64,000 nucleotides of DNA from Bacillota bacterium (GCA_023441055.1 JAEZQY010000017.1:105540-169539), one strand, 5' to 3'; shown: positions 1-8,579, counted from the first letter of the stretch. Notes: generated by a model not told the origin, from the letters alone. Numbers and translations: made by a program.

Positions 1-1305
1 CGCCATGCTGTATCCATAGTTGCGAATGAAGAACGCGAATACGCCGAATAGGACTAGAATCAGTAAATCAAAGAAACTAAAGTTTGAAGCGTACGCCCCA
101 GTAAATGTAATAATTAACACAATGGGCATCAAGATATTCACTGGTGTTTTTAACATGGATGCGAATATACCAACAAGCGGTAAATTAATAATGAGCAGCA
201 ACACATTTCCGATATACATACTTGCCACTAGTCCCCAGAATAAATCCGCATGCTGAGTAATTAATGCAGGACCCGGGGTAATGCCGTGGATAATAAATCC
301 GCTTAGCAGCAAGGCTGCAGGTGGCGAGAATGGCAGTCCCAATGATAGGAGAGGGATCAGCGCAGCAGAGCTTGCTGCATTGTTAGCCGATTCAGGACCA
401 GCAACACCTTCGATCGCCCCATGACCGAACTCTTCAGGATGCTTGCTTATTTTCTTCTCAGCCACATAGGAGGAGAAGCTAGCTAATGTGCCTGCTGGAC
501 CAGGGAGCAGACCGATCAAGAACCCTATGATACCGCCTCTAACGATTGGTCCTGCCGAGCGCTTCATGTCCTGCTTACTTGGGTAAAGATCCTTCATCTT
601 CACCTTCTTCACTTTCATGTCGGGAGCAGATTTCACTAGTGCGTACAACACTTCACTGATCCCAAATACAGCCATAGCGATAATGCTAAAATCAATTCCT
701 CTCAGTAAAGGATCGACTCCAAATGTGAACCGCTCTACCCCTGCAATTGCATCAAGTCCAACCGTACCAATCATCAGGCCGACCAATACCATCAATAGCG
801 ACTTGAGCGGTGAATCCCCTGTAAGATTCATCAATATGAACAATCCAAGGAAGGCAATCGCAAAGTACTCAGGTGGTCCAAAGCTCAATGCTGCCTTCGC
901 TAATGTGGGAGCAAAGAATGTTAAACCGACTACCCCTAATGTACCTGCGATAAACGATCCAATCGCTGCTATAGAAAGAGCAACTCCGGCTCTCCCCTTC
1001 TTGGCCATCTGGTTACCATCCAGACACGTAATGACGGATGCGGATTCACCTGGTACGTTGACCAGTATCGCTGTCGTTGAGCCGCCATACATGGCGCCAT
1101 AATAAATACCTGCGAACATGATGATGGCTGCGGTAGCATCCATCCCAAAGCTAAGAGGCAGCAACAGAGCCATTGCCCCAGTTACACCTAATCCTGGAAG
1201 CACGCCTGTTAGCGTTCCAATAATGACTCCAATTGCAGCGGCCATTAAGGGTATAGGTTGCAAAGCGGATAAGAAGCCTTCTCCTAAAAACGCCAATATA
1301 TCCAT
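1..1305 (-). CDS. tctA: TctA-type tricarboxylate transporter large membrane subunit (3' part outside window)
   Basis: This is the large permease subunit of a tripartite tricarboxylate transporter, which imports citrate-like carboxylates using an ion gradient and an extracytoplasmic binding protein. The frame is open for 435 codons from ATG at 1305 and runs off the left edge; family members have about 500 residues, so roughly 65 are missing. The N-terminal half carries the family signature GVLPGLGVTGAMALLLPL near residue 35, and the protein is a series of hydrophobic helices. A strong ribosome site (AGAAGGAGG) lies 5 bases before the start. It follows tctB by 23 bases and is surely co-transcribed. 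No TctC binding-protein gene is visible upstream; it may lie beyond the left edge. Family assignment is firm, the substrate is not known. Confidence 0.93.
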   Translation of the reverse strand, partial: MDILAFLGEGFLSALQPIPLMAAAIGVIIGTLTGVLPGLGVTGAMALLLPLSFGMDATAAIIMFAGIYYGAMYGGSTTAILVNVPGESASVITCLDGNQMAKKGRAGVALSIAAIGSFIAGTLGVVGLTFFAPTLAKAALSFGPPEYFAIAFLGLFILMNLTGDSPLKSLLMVLVGLMIGTVGLDAIAGVERFTFGVDPLLRGIDFSIIAMAVFGISEVLYALVKSAPDMKVKKVKMKDLYPSKQDMKRSAGPIVRGGIIGFLIGLLPGPAGTLASFSSYVAEKKISKHPEEFGHGAIEGVAGPESANNAASSAALIPLLSLGLPFSPPAALLLSGFIIHGITPGPALITQHADLFWGLVASMYIGNVLLLIINLPLVGIFASMLKTPVNILMPIVLIITFTGAYASNFSFFDLLILVLFGVFAFFIRNYGYSMA

Positions 1306-1328
1306 GTGTTCCTCCTTCTGCTATACCG

Positions 1329-1754
1329 TTATGGCAACATAACGCCAAGTAGTGTATTGAATATGAGATAGAATCCGACAGATCCACAAATCGATAGGAT
1401 AATCGGCGTCTTCCACCCCTTCACCTGTGCAATTTTCAGGATTGCCAGCAATGCGACGAAGGAAGCCACAATATAACCCAACAGCTTCATAATGAGGATG
1501 TACGCTAGCATGACACCAATAATCATGAATGTCTTCTTCAAGTCCACATCCAGCCTCACATTCTTGGAATCGCCCTTACCCATCAATGACCTCACTAGAA
1601 GCCATGCGGAGATGAAGGTTGCGCAGGCTCCCACGATCATCGGCATAAACCCGGCTTTGGGCGCCTGCATGGCACCGAAGGATAAGGAGCTTGCTGTGCT
1701 CCAATATGCGATTGATAACAGCAGCATGAATCCATTTGCTATTTTTTCACCCAC
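1329..1754 (-). CDS. tctB: TctB-type tricarboxylate transporter small membrane subunit
   Basis: This is the small four-helix membrane subunit that partners TctA in tripartite tricarboxylate transporters. About 141 residues are predicted from a GTG start at 1754 (VGEKIANGF). I prefer it to the ATG at 1808 because the latter has no ribosome site and would overlap the upstream gene by 38 bases, whereas AGAGAGGCAGG precedes the GTG. Hydrophobic segments lie at about residues 8-26, 38-58, 78-110 and 120-140, as usual for TctB. It sits between the 2H-phosphoesterase-like gene and tctA in one apparent operon. The family is weakly conserved in sequence, so the call rests on helix layout plus adjacency to tctA. 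Confidence 0.85.
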   Translation of the reverse strand: MGEKIANGFMLLLSIAYWSTASSLSFGAMQAPKAGFMPMIVGACATFISAWLLVRSLMGKGDSKNVRLDVDLKKTFMIIGVMLAYILIMKLLGYIVASFVALLAILKIAQVKGWKTPIILSICGSVGFYLIFNTLLGVMLP

Positions 1755-1770
1755 TGGACTACCTGCCTCT

Positions 1771-2454
1771 CTAACCAGTTGTACGCTTACGTTCAGTTGG
1801 AAAATCAATCATATTGTCATAGAACGTTAGCATTGGATTGGTTATTGTTATTTTGTCAATAGCCTTAAGGTATGTATTCATCTCTGTAAGCAAGGGTTGT
1901 AATTGCTTAAGCTCTTCATCGTTGAACCTACGCCATACATAGGCAAGTGTGATATGAAAGCGATACGTATCATGATTGGGCAGCCGCACACCAAATTGCT
2001 CGCTAACATCATCTCTAAACGCTCTTAACAAGGCATCGGTCTGCTCATCAATCGGCTTCAGGACAATTCGCAAGTCCATATTGTCATTCTGAATCGAATC
2101 TATGACCAGTTCAGCTCGATCAAACCCAGGAACATGACGAAGGCGCTCTTGGAAGAATTGATCCATCTCTTCTAAGGGAGTGTCTAGCTCCTTATACTTC
2201 GACCAATACCCGGGTGCGCGCACTTGATCATTCACCCCTTGCATGACGGTGACATGGTAGCTGGATGGCGGAAGCCAAATGTACTTTTCAGCAAGACCAT
2301 ATTGATGGACAAGCGCAATGGATTGTTGTATCGGAGCGTGTTCCTTACGTTTCGGATCTACGAAACAGATAATGGTATTGCCCGGATAGCTGCGAACACT
2401 CCCATCCTCATTGAATTTCGTATGAATGCTTTCACCATAGATGTCCCGTTTCAA
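1771..2454 (-). CDS. DUF1868-like 2H phosphoesterase superfamily protein
   Basis: A 227-residue soluble protein with the two His-x-Thr motifs of the 2H phosphoesterase fold: YHVTVMQ near residue 67 and FHITLAY near residue 167. In that superfamily the paired histidines act on 2',3'-cyclic phosphates or related phosphodiesters of RNA or nucleotides. Overall length and spacing fit the DUF1868 branch. The start is a TTG at 2454, preceded by ACGGAGGAA. It is first in a unit that continues into tctB and tctA, an odd neighbour for a transporter; the link may be only co-transcription. Substrate unknown. The fold call is good because both motifs are intact; the biological role is open. Confidence 0.75.
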   Translation of the reverse strand: MKRDIYGESIHTKFNEDGSVRSYPGNTIICFVDPKRKEHAPIQQSIALVHQYGLAEKYIWLPPSSYHVTVMQGVNDQVRAPGYWSKYKELDTPLEEMDQFFQERLRHVPGFDRAELVIDSIQNDNMDLRIVLKPIDEQTDALLRAFRDDVSEQFGVRLPNHDTYRFHITLAYVWRRFNDEELKQLQPLLTEMNTYLKAIDKITITNPMLTFYDNMIDFPTERKRTTG

Positions 2455-2511
2455 CTTGTATGTTCCTCCGTAACGAATAGTTAACCGCTTACAAACGAAT
2501 GGCTCAGTAGG

Positions 2512-2624
2512 AGCATACTATACAGAATTGGAACGTGTCAATTACTAAAAAAAATTATGTTTGATTGGTTATATATGTGACTGAAGTAATTATTATTGAC
2601 ACGTTCCATTACTTGATTCACAAT
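2512..2624. promoter_or_regulatory. Divergent promoters carrying a 14-bp inverted repeat
   Basis: TGGAACGTGTCAAT (2529-2542) and its exact reverse complement ATTGACACGTTCCA (2595-2608) flank the middle of the gap between the DUF1868/tctBA unit and the YcxB-like gene. Each arm contains TTGACA as a -35 box, one per strand. On the minus strand it is followed after 18 bases by TATGCT (2517-2512); on the plus strand after 17 bases by CACAAT (2619-2624). The repeat extends past the -35 into the spacer, which suggests a shared protein-binding site and not just two promoters. The regulator is not known. Confidence 0.55.
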
Positions 2625-2651
2625 ATCCATATGTGATACGGAGGGAGAACC

Positions 2652-3182
2652 ATGCACATAACGATTGAGAATAAATTGAATATTCAAGAGGTACAGCTTG
2701 GTAAGCGCATCATTAATCACATATTCAGAGTATCCACGATTACCGCATCCATCCTGCTGTCCTTCCCGCTCAGCCTCTATATGTTCTACACCTATCAGCA
2801 AACGGCCAGCGCGATCAGTTTGTTCTTCGCGTTGTTTGGACTAGTATTCTTGACAGGCTTAACCTGGCTGCTCGTCTACAGCCTAAGAATCCGACCATTG
2901 CTCTACCGTTCACTTACCGGCAAATTAGAAGAGACTGAACATTATTCATTTACAGATACAGGGATAAGCTGTAGTCTGTTACCAAGTGTGATTTACTCTA
3001 CCGATCAATTACTTGGGCAATATTGGTATAATGACTACTATTGTTGTTACTTATCCAGTAAACAGAATAAACAGTTTCTCATGATCAAGATAACACCCGG
3101 CAATGTGAATGATATTAACAGGATCGTACAGTTCTATCACGCCAGGCGTAAACGACTTACAAAATTGAAGCTTAAGCACTGA
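2652..3182 (+). CDS. YcxB-like two-helix membrane protein
   Basis: A 176-residue protein with a short N-terminal cytoplasmic stretch, two hydrophobic segments (about residues 32-50 and 57-77) and a C-terminal soluble domain of about 95 residues. This layout, with a tyrosine-rich beta-type tail ending in a basic Arg/Lys cluster, resembles the YcxB family, whose function is unknown. GGAGGGAG lies 6 bases before the ATG. It is transcribed away from the tctBA unit and sits 33 bases before the LacI-type regulator gene, so it may be co-transcribed with it. The family call is tentative. Confidence 0.55.
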   Translation: MHITIENKLNIQEVQLGKRIINHIFRVSTITASILLSFPLSLYMFYTYQQTASAISLFFALFGLVFLTGLTWLLVYSLRIRPLLYRSLTGKLEETEHYSFTDTGISCSLLPSVIYSTDQLLGQYWYNDYYCCYLSSKQNKQFLMIKITPGNVNDINRIVQFYHARRKRLTKLKLKH

Positions 3183-3215
3183 CTTGAAGTGATGGATATG
3201 ACCATAGAGAGGTGA

Positions 3216-5405
3216 ATGACATTGCAACCCACAATCAAGGATATCGCCAGGGCTACTGGCGTTTCACACGGCACAGTTTCGAATGTGCTTAATAAACGAG
3301 GGAATGTCAGCGCGGAGAAAATCAGAATTGTTGAGCAGGCAGCCATTGCAATGGGCTATAAGATAAACAATAAAGCAAGAGCATTACGACAGGGCTCTAC
3401 TTGTTCGTTAGCCATGCTATTACCAACATTAGAAACGCCTGAGTATATCGACCTCTACACTAACGCGAAGAACTATGCGGATTCTAGAGATTACACCCTC
3501 CATCTATTCATTACGAATGACCTTCCAGCTCAGGAGAAGGAAATTCTCAAAGAGTTAATCGCTCTGCGGATTAATGGAATATTGGCAGTTACCTGTCTAC
3601 AGGACCCCGATGCCTCCTATCAGCAATCGGGACTCCGTCATGTAAGGACGATTTTTTTGGAGCGCCCAGAAACCGACCGCTTTTGCTATGTCGGCTTTGA
3701 CTTCCATCATATCGGCCAGGAGATCGGCATGTACATTCTACAGAAGCAGCATAAGAATGTCGCTGTCTTCACTGGACAACAGAACTATAAAAACCATCAA
3801 GAGCTCGTTCGAGGCATGACCGATCAAACGAATGAAGCAACTAGCATTACTCATATTGGCAGCCACATGAATCAGATGAACAAAGCCGCCTTCGAGCTGC
3901 TAGCCGATCAGCAACACTATGACATCATTGTTGTCTCGAGTCCATCGCTGGTGAATGCGATTGAATCCGCTTATGCGCTGGGATCATTGTCTGAGCGCCC
4001 TGATCTGATTTGCTTATCACCACTTCGTTCTTATCCCGATCGCTCCATCATGAATTATCAGTTGAATTACAAGCTTATGGGGCAATGCGCATGCGAGCAG
4101 CTAATCGATGATCTCAATCAAACCAAATTGGTTATAAAGGACACCTTACTCGCCGCAGATGGATTCGAAAAGACATACCGCGCTCGTGTCGTCGCATCTA
4201 ACCCCAAGGAGCTAAACCTGCTATTCCTTGATTGTCCCTCGACAACTGCGCTCAGGAAGCTATCTCCTGACTTCACGAAGAAGACAGGTATCCAGGTCAA
4301 CTTCCACGTGTTCCCGATATCGGAGATTTACGACGTGATCGATACAATGACCGACACCGGCATCTACGATGTCATCCGGCTGGACATGGCCTGGTTGTCA
4401 TGGTTCGCCCCTAGATCATTACTGCCCTTGCATACCGTTAATCCGAATATCGAACAAGTATTCACACGATTTCTTCCAGCAATGAAAGAGAAGTACTGTA
4501 ATGTTCAAGATACGGTATACGCCTTGCCATTTGATCCAAGTGTACAAATGATGTTCTTTCGAAGTGATCTATTCGAGGATCCTTTATACAAAAGGGCTTA
4601 CTTTGAGCAAACGAAATCACATTTGCAGGTACCGCAAACCTTCGAGGAATATAATCAGGTTGTGCGTTTTTTTACCCAAGCCTACAACCCGGATTCACCA
4701 ACGAAATTCGGCGCAACACTCGCACTAGGCTACCCTACTTCGATTGCTGTTGAGTTTCTCACTCGCTTACTCAGCCAACCTGATCTATACGATGATCGTA
4801 AATGCTTAAACTTTCATAGTCCTTCAGCGAGGGTTGCACTACAGAGTTTAGTGGATACTGCCCAATATGCGAACACCCCGGATAGTCATTGGTGGGAATC
4901 TGTTGTACATAGCTTCTCTTCAGGTCAAGCTGCTACCACAATCGTATATACGAACCACGCTTCTGACATCATTCACGCACAAGACTCTACAGTAGCAGGC
5001 AAGATCGGTTATGCGACAGTCCCGGGTCAGAAGCCGATCATCGGCGGCGGCGTGCTTGGCATTTCCCGATTTTCAAAGCAGGTGGAAGAAGCCTATTCAT
5101 TCTTGGATTGGGCCAGCAGCGAATCGATAGCCTCCCCTATCACGATGATTGGCGGCACATCACCATGTACTGGAACCTATGCCAATGGCGAGATCATTAA
5201 CCTATACCCGTGGCTGCAGCACTTGTCAGACAACATTCGCATTGGCGAAAGAAACCGAGTATTTTCTCTAGTAGACGAATCCATCAATCAGCGTTCGATT
5301 GAGCATGCACTTGGCATCGCGACCAAGAATGCAATTATCGGGACATTCACTATGGAGGAAGCCCTGAGCTACGCTGCCAAATCATTGGAGAAAAATAAAT
5401 ACTGA
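3216..5405 (+). CDS. LacI-family regulator fused to an ABC solute-binding domain
   Basis: A 729-residue protein in three parts. Residues 1-55 form a LacI-type helix-turn-helix and hinge (TIKDIARATGVSHGTVSNVL). Residues about 60-325 form the usual LacI/periplasmic-binding-like effector core. Residues about 330-725 look like a type 1 extracellular solute-binding protein of sugar ABC importers (LNLLFLDCPSTTALRKLSPDF, later GATLALGYPT and IGYATVPGQKPIIGGG). There is no signal peptide, so the binding domain must act in the cytoplasm, presumably as a second ligand sensor. LacI proteins are normally about 330-340 residues. Start: ATG at 3216 has AGAGAGG only 3 bases away, so TTG at 3222 is an alternative with better spacing. 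A hairpin at 5425-5464 follows. Target genes unknown; the neighbours include tctBA and a ThuA/Gfo-Idh pair. Confidence 0.85.
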   Translation: MTLQPTIKDIARATGVSHGTVSNVLNKRGNVSAEKIRIVEQAAIAMGYKINNKARALRQGSTCSLAMLLPTLETPEYIDLYTNAKNYADSRDYTLHLFITNDLPAQEKEILKELIALRINGILAVTCLQDPDASYQQSGLRHVRTIFLERPETDRFCYVGFDFHHIGQEIGMYILQKQHKNVAVFTGQQNYKNHQELVRGMTDQTNEATSITHIGSHMNQMNKAAFELLADQQHYDIIVVSSPSLVNAIESAYALGSLSERPDLICLSPLRSYPDRSIMNYQLNYKLMGQCACEQLIDDLNQTKLVIKDTLLAADGFEKTYRARVVASNPKELNLLFLDCPSTTALRKLSPDFTKKTGIQVNFHVFPISEIYDVIDTMTDTGIYDVIRLDMAWLSWFAPRSLLPLHTVNPNIEQVFTRFLPAMKEKYCNVQDTVYALPFDPSVQMMFFRSDLFEDPLYKRAYFEQTKSHLQVPQTFEEYNQVVRFFTQAYNPDSPTKFGATLALGYPTSIAVEFLTRLLSQPDLYDDRKCLNFHSPSARVALQSLVDTAQYANTPDSHWWESVVHSFSSGQAATTIVYTNHASDIIHAQDSTVAGKIGYATVPGQKPIIGGGVLGISRFSKQVEEAYSFLDWASSESIASPITMIGGTSPCTGTYANGEIINLYPWLQHLSDNIRIGERNRVFSLVDESINQRSIEHALGIATKNAIIGTFTMEEALSYAAKSLEKNKY

Positions 5406-5424
5406 AGCTGCCCCCATACGTACT

Positions 5425-5464
5425 AAGAGGAGAGAGGCTGCCCCTAGGCAGCCCCTCTCCTCTT
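5425..5464. terminator. Bidirectional hairpin terminator between convergent genes
   Basis: An 18-base arm at 5425-5442 pairs with 5447-5464, with one mismatch and a four-base loop. It overlaps the stop codon of the Gfo/Idh gene on the minus strand. It separates the LacI-fusion gene from the convergent ThuA/Gfo-Idh unit and could serve both. No long T tract is present. Confidence 0.65.
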
Positions 5465-6521
5465 ATTCATAAACTGCTACTGTTCGCTTCTGTTCATGCG
5501 ATCGAATAACCGCATCCAGCACCAACTGATTATGATACCCCGCCATAACATCCGGCAATCCTTCAGCTGGTTCACCGCTAAGCAGATTAACGAAGTCCGT
5601 CCACTCCCCTAATCTACGCGCCCATGGAACCGTCAGCTTCTTCTCAATGACCTCTCCACTCTCCGCATCCCGCTCCAGCCAGATGACTTGCTCCGGCGTG
5701 ACGGTACTGGCGTGCAACGTACCTCGTTCCCCATAGATCGAGATCTCCAATTGGTTGCCTGAGCCGACCGCGTTGCGCGAGGTTTGGAACTGGCCAATAG
5801 CGCCTGTCGACATCTTCGCCTGGAAGCAGGCGTAATCATCAACCTCCACGTTGCGCGGCTCCCCCGTATGCGGATCGTTCCGCTGATGGACGAAGGTTTC
5901 CAGTCTGGCGGATAATTCAGCGAATTGCCCGATCAGATAATGCGCCAAGTCAATCATATGCGAGCCCAGATCGCCCAGCGTACCCGTCCCAGTCTTCTCC
6001 CGGTCGAACCGCCATACATAAGGCACTTCATATACGGTTGAGCCCCAGCCCTGCAAATATTGCACGGAGAAGCTCAGCACCTTACCGACCTTATCTTGAT
6101 TCAGTAGCTCGCGCACATATCGAAACGCCGGTGTATAGCGGTAGCTAAACCCTATCATGCCTGGAGATGGTGACTGTTCATAAGCGTCCTTCACCTGCTG
6201 AGCATCCGACGTATCCATCGTGAAAGGCTTCTCACTGAGAAATGGCTTGCCCGCCGCTAGACAGGCGAGCATAATCGGAGCATGCGCAGCATTAGGGGTT
6301 ACGGAGATAATCGCGTCTACCTCGTCATCCTCAATCAGCTGGCGATAATCGGAGTAGCGCTTCTCTGGCGATATCCCCAGACGCTCGCCTGCATGCTCCA
6401 GTGCCGCAGGATTCACATCGCAGATCGCCGCCACAATTGCTGTAGGCTCCCGCTTCAAGCCCTCGATATGCGCATTAGCCATATCGCCGAGTCCGATGAT
6501 CCCGATTCTATGCTTCTTCAT
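5463..6521 (-). CDS. Gfo/Idh/MocA family oxidoreductase (ThuB-like)
   Basis: A 352-residue NAD(P)-dependent sugar or polyol dehydrogenase of the Gfo/Idh/MocA family. The N-terminal Rossmann fold begins GIIGLGDMANAHIEGL (residues 7-22); the catalytic-region motif SEKPF lies near residue 95, and the conserved histidine is in GDLGSHMIDLAHYLIG near residue 185. It lies 18 bases downstream of the ThuA-like gene in the same direction. In Sinorhizobium meliloti thuA and thuB form such a pair and are needed for conversion of trehalose and related disaccharides to 3-keto forms, so oxidation of a glycoside at C3 is a reasonable inference here. The substrate cannot be read from sequence. Confidence 0.88.
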   Translation of the reverse strand: MKKHRIGIIGLGDMANAHIEGLKREPTAIVAAICDVNPAALEHAGERLGISPEKRYSDYRQLIEDDEVDAIISVTPNAAHAPIMLACLAAGKPFLSEKPFTMDTSDAQQVKDAYEQSPSPGMIGFSYRYTPAFRYVRELLNQDKVGKVLSFSVQYLQGWGSTVYEVPYVWRFDREKTGTGTLGDLGSHMIDLAHYLIGQFAELSARLETFVHQRNDPHTGEPRNVEVDDYACFQAKMSTGAIGQFQTSRNAVGSGNQLEISIYGERGTLHASTVTPEQVIWLERDAESGEVIEKKLTVPWARRLGEWTDFVNLLSGEPAEGLPDVMAGYHNQLVLDAVIRSHEQKRTVAVYE

Positions 6522-6539
6522 GATTCGCGTCCCCCACTT

Positions 6540-7274
6540 CTACGATCGCCCAATCGGTTCGATTGGATCCATCCTGCCATTGATGTAAGGAGCGCCTGCT
6601 ACAGGTGCAGCCCATCTCACCGCATTCAGAATGACACGTTGCACATCCGGATGGTGGTAGACCGGGAACGTCTCATGACCTGGGCGGAAGTAGAACAGTC
6701 TCCCCTTGCCTCTACGATACGTACAGCCGCTTCGGAACACCTCTCCTCCTTCAAACCAAGAGATGAAGATAAGCTCCTCAGGTGCCGGAATATCGAAGCG
6801 TTCCCCATACATCTCTTCCTTCGGAATTTCGATATATTCCCCAATGCCGTCCACGATCGGATGACCATGCTCAATGACCCACAGCCGCTCCTTCTCACCG
6901 TCATCTCGCCACTTGAGATCGCCTGTATTCGTACCGAGCAGACTCTGGAAGATCTTCGATCCGTGACCGGAATGCAGCACGATTAGCCCCATCCCCCGGA
7001 TCACACGCTGACGCACCTTCTCCACGATATCATCGCGCACCTCGCCATGCGCCAGATGTCCCCACCAGATGAGCACATCTGTCTGCTCCAGCACGCTGTC
7101 TGTCAGACCATGGTCAGGCTCGTCGAGCACTGCCGTCTTCACCTCTACATCCGCATGCCCGCGCAGGCTGTCCGCGATTGTCTCATGAATGCCACCCGGA
7201 TAGATACTTGCCACATGCTCGTTGTGCCGCTCATGTCTATACTCGTTCCATACTGTGACCTTGATTGCTGCCAT
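6540..7274 (-). CDS. ThuA-like protein (trehalose utilisation family)
   Basis: A 244-residue protein of the ThuA family, a glutamine-amidotransferase-like fold used in sugar metabolism. Features seen are IKVTVWNEYRHE at the N terminus, LIWWGHLAHGEV near residue 87, LIVLHSGHGSKIFQ near residue 117 and GKGRLFYFRPGHETFP near residue 200; the His-rich segments resemble a metal or sugar site. ThuA members accompany Gfo/Idh oxidoreductases in the use of keto-sugars, and the partner follows after 18 bases. It is divergent from an AraC-type regulator at 7412 that probably controls the pair. Exact reaction unknown. Confidence 0.85.
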   Translation of the reverse strand: MAAIKVTVWNEYRHERHNEHVASIYPGGIHETIADSLRGHADVEVKTAVLDEPDHGLTDSVLEQTDVLIWWGHLAHGEVRDDIVEKVRQRVIRGMGLIVLHSGHGSKIFQSLLGTNTGDLKWRDDGEKERLWVIEHGHPIVDGIGEYIEIPKEEMYGERFDIPAPEELIFISWFEGGEVFRSGCTYRRGKGRLFYFRPGHETFPVYHHPDVQRVILNAVRWAAPVAGAPYINGRMDPIEPIGRS

Positions 7275-7411
7275 GCTGGATCAAGCCTCCCATTCCAATC
7301 ATATAAGATTCAAATTCACTATCAGTATAGGCTGTGATAGAATAGACAGAAATGTCAGATACAGACACAACATGTACAATAGCGACTTCTTATACGAGGA
7401 GGATTAGCATC

Positions 7412-8305
7412 ATGCGGACGATGAACATGTCCATCCTGCCTAGGATCAACTGGATGGGCTACGTGGAGTACAAGAGTCCATGGATCCACTTCAAACGCAA
7501 CGTGGATGAATATGTGCTGTACTTGATCAAGAGCGGGGAGCTTCACATCGAGGAGAATGGCTTGCGATACACACTCAGCCGGGGCGATGTTCTACTGCTG
7601 GAGCCTGGGCTTGACCATGAGGGCTTCCAGAAGCATATCTGCGACTATTATTACATTCATTTCAGCCATACCGCCATCGCAAACGCCGAGGAGGATGATC
7701 TCACCAAGCTCGCTAAGCGTAATATGCTGGAGGAGAATGATCCGCATTTGCAGGAAAGCGATCTGTCTGTCATCCCCAAGCACTATACGATTACGAATCG
7801 ATCCACGCTGCAGCAGGCCTTCTTCATTCTGAATGAGCTGCAGCAGCTCTATAAGCGAAGGCACTTCAATCGCGCTAAGATTGCTTTGCGGTTTACCGAG
7901 CTGCTCATTGATCTGTCACGCGATTACATGACCAGCGCGATCCAGCTGGAGTACGGAAGCAGCTCAAGACCCTTCCTCAAGGTACATGCCGTGCTGGCTT
8001 ATATTCATCAGAATTATCCACAGCGCATCACCAGCGCCGAGCTCGAGAGAGAGTTCGAATACAACTTCGATTACTTGAACCGCATCTTCAGTAGAATAAC
8101 CGGCCACCCGATTATTCAATATGTGAACCTGGTCAGAATCAATCGCGCCAAGGAGCTCCTGGAGGCCACCCATCTGAGCATAGGAGAGATCGGTTATTTA
8201 GTCGGACTGAATGACCCGTATTATTTTAGCAAAGTGTTCAAGAAGTATACCGGTCAATCCCCCTCTCACTATTATAAACAACATGTTGAGCTCCACCGCT
8301 TATAA
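7412..8305 (+). CDS. AraC-family transcriptional regulator
   Basis: A regulator of about 297 residues with an N-terminal cupin-like ligand domain (SGELHIEENGLRYTLSRGD, near residues 31-49) and a C-terminal pair of AraC helix-turn-helices over the last 100 residues (INRAKELLEATHLSIGEIGY and DPYYFSKVFKKYTGQSPSHY). I place the start at ATG 7412, with GAGGAGG 9 bases upstream; the longer frame from 7352 has no ribosome site. It is divergent from the ThuA/Gfo-Idh pair and most likely activates it in response to a sugar. A hairpin follows at 8323. Confidence 0.88.
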   Translation: MRTMNMSILPRINWMGYVEYKSPWIHFKRNVDEYVLYLIKSGELHIEENGLRYTLSRGDVLLLEPGLDHEGFQKHICDYYYIHFSHTAIANAEEDDLTKLAKRNMLEENDPHLQESDLSVIPKHYTITNRSTLQQAFFILNELQQLYKRRHFNRAKIALRFTELLIDLSRDYMTSAIQLEYGSSSRPFLKVHAVLAYIHQNYPQRITSAELEREFEYNFDYLNRIFSRITGHPIIQYVNLVRINRAKELLEATHLSIGEIGYLVGLNDPYYFSKVFKKYTGQSPSHYYKQHVELHRL

Positions 8306-8322
8306 CACGCCCCATACTAAGT

Positions 8323-8355
8323 AGGAAGACACCCTGCTGAGCAGAGCGTCTTCCT
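8323..8355 (+). terminator. Hairpin terminator after the AraC gene
   Basis: AGGAAGAC (8323-8330) pairs with GTCTTCCT (8348-8355), with an inner CTGCTGAGCAG that can extend the stem. Only a weak T-containing tail follows. It may also serve the convergent small gene at 8391-8579. Confidence 0.5.
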
Positions 8356-8390
8356 GTGAATCATCTATGTGCCTCTCCCTGATTACGGTC

Positions 8391-8579
8391 TTACTCGGCA
8401 CCACTCATCGCGTACGCCGACAGATCCGCTTCCTTCCATTTCATCGCTTGCAGCATGACAGATTGCTCAATGCCGGACTTCTCTTCCAACAGCTGTGTAA
8501 CATCGCCGCTCGATTCTCGAATGCTGCGATTCAGATTTGCATGCTCCTCTAGGCTCTTCGCCATCTGGTACAAGATCAT
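8391..8579 (-). CDS. Small protein of unknown function (62 aa)
   Basis: I do not recognise this protein. It is included because a near-ideal ribosome site, AAAGGAGGT, sits 7 bases before the ATG, and because it fills the gap between two convergently placed units. The 62 residues are predicted to be mostly helical, hydrophilic and mildly acidic (MAKSLEEHANLNRSIRESSG, then LLEEKSGIEQ and MLQAMKWKEADLSAYAMSG), with no signal peptide, membrane helix or cysteine. The opposite-strand frame in the same place lacks a ribosome site. Confidence 0.55.
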   Translation of the reverse strand: MILYQMAKSLEEHANLNRSIRESSGDVTQLLEEKSGIEQSVMLQAMKWKEADLSAYAMSGAE

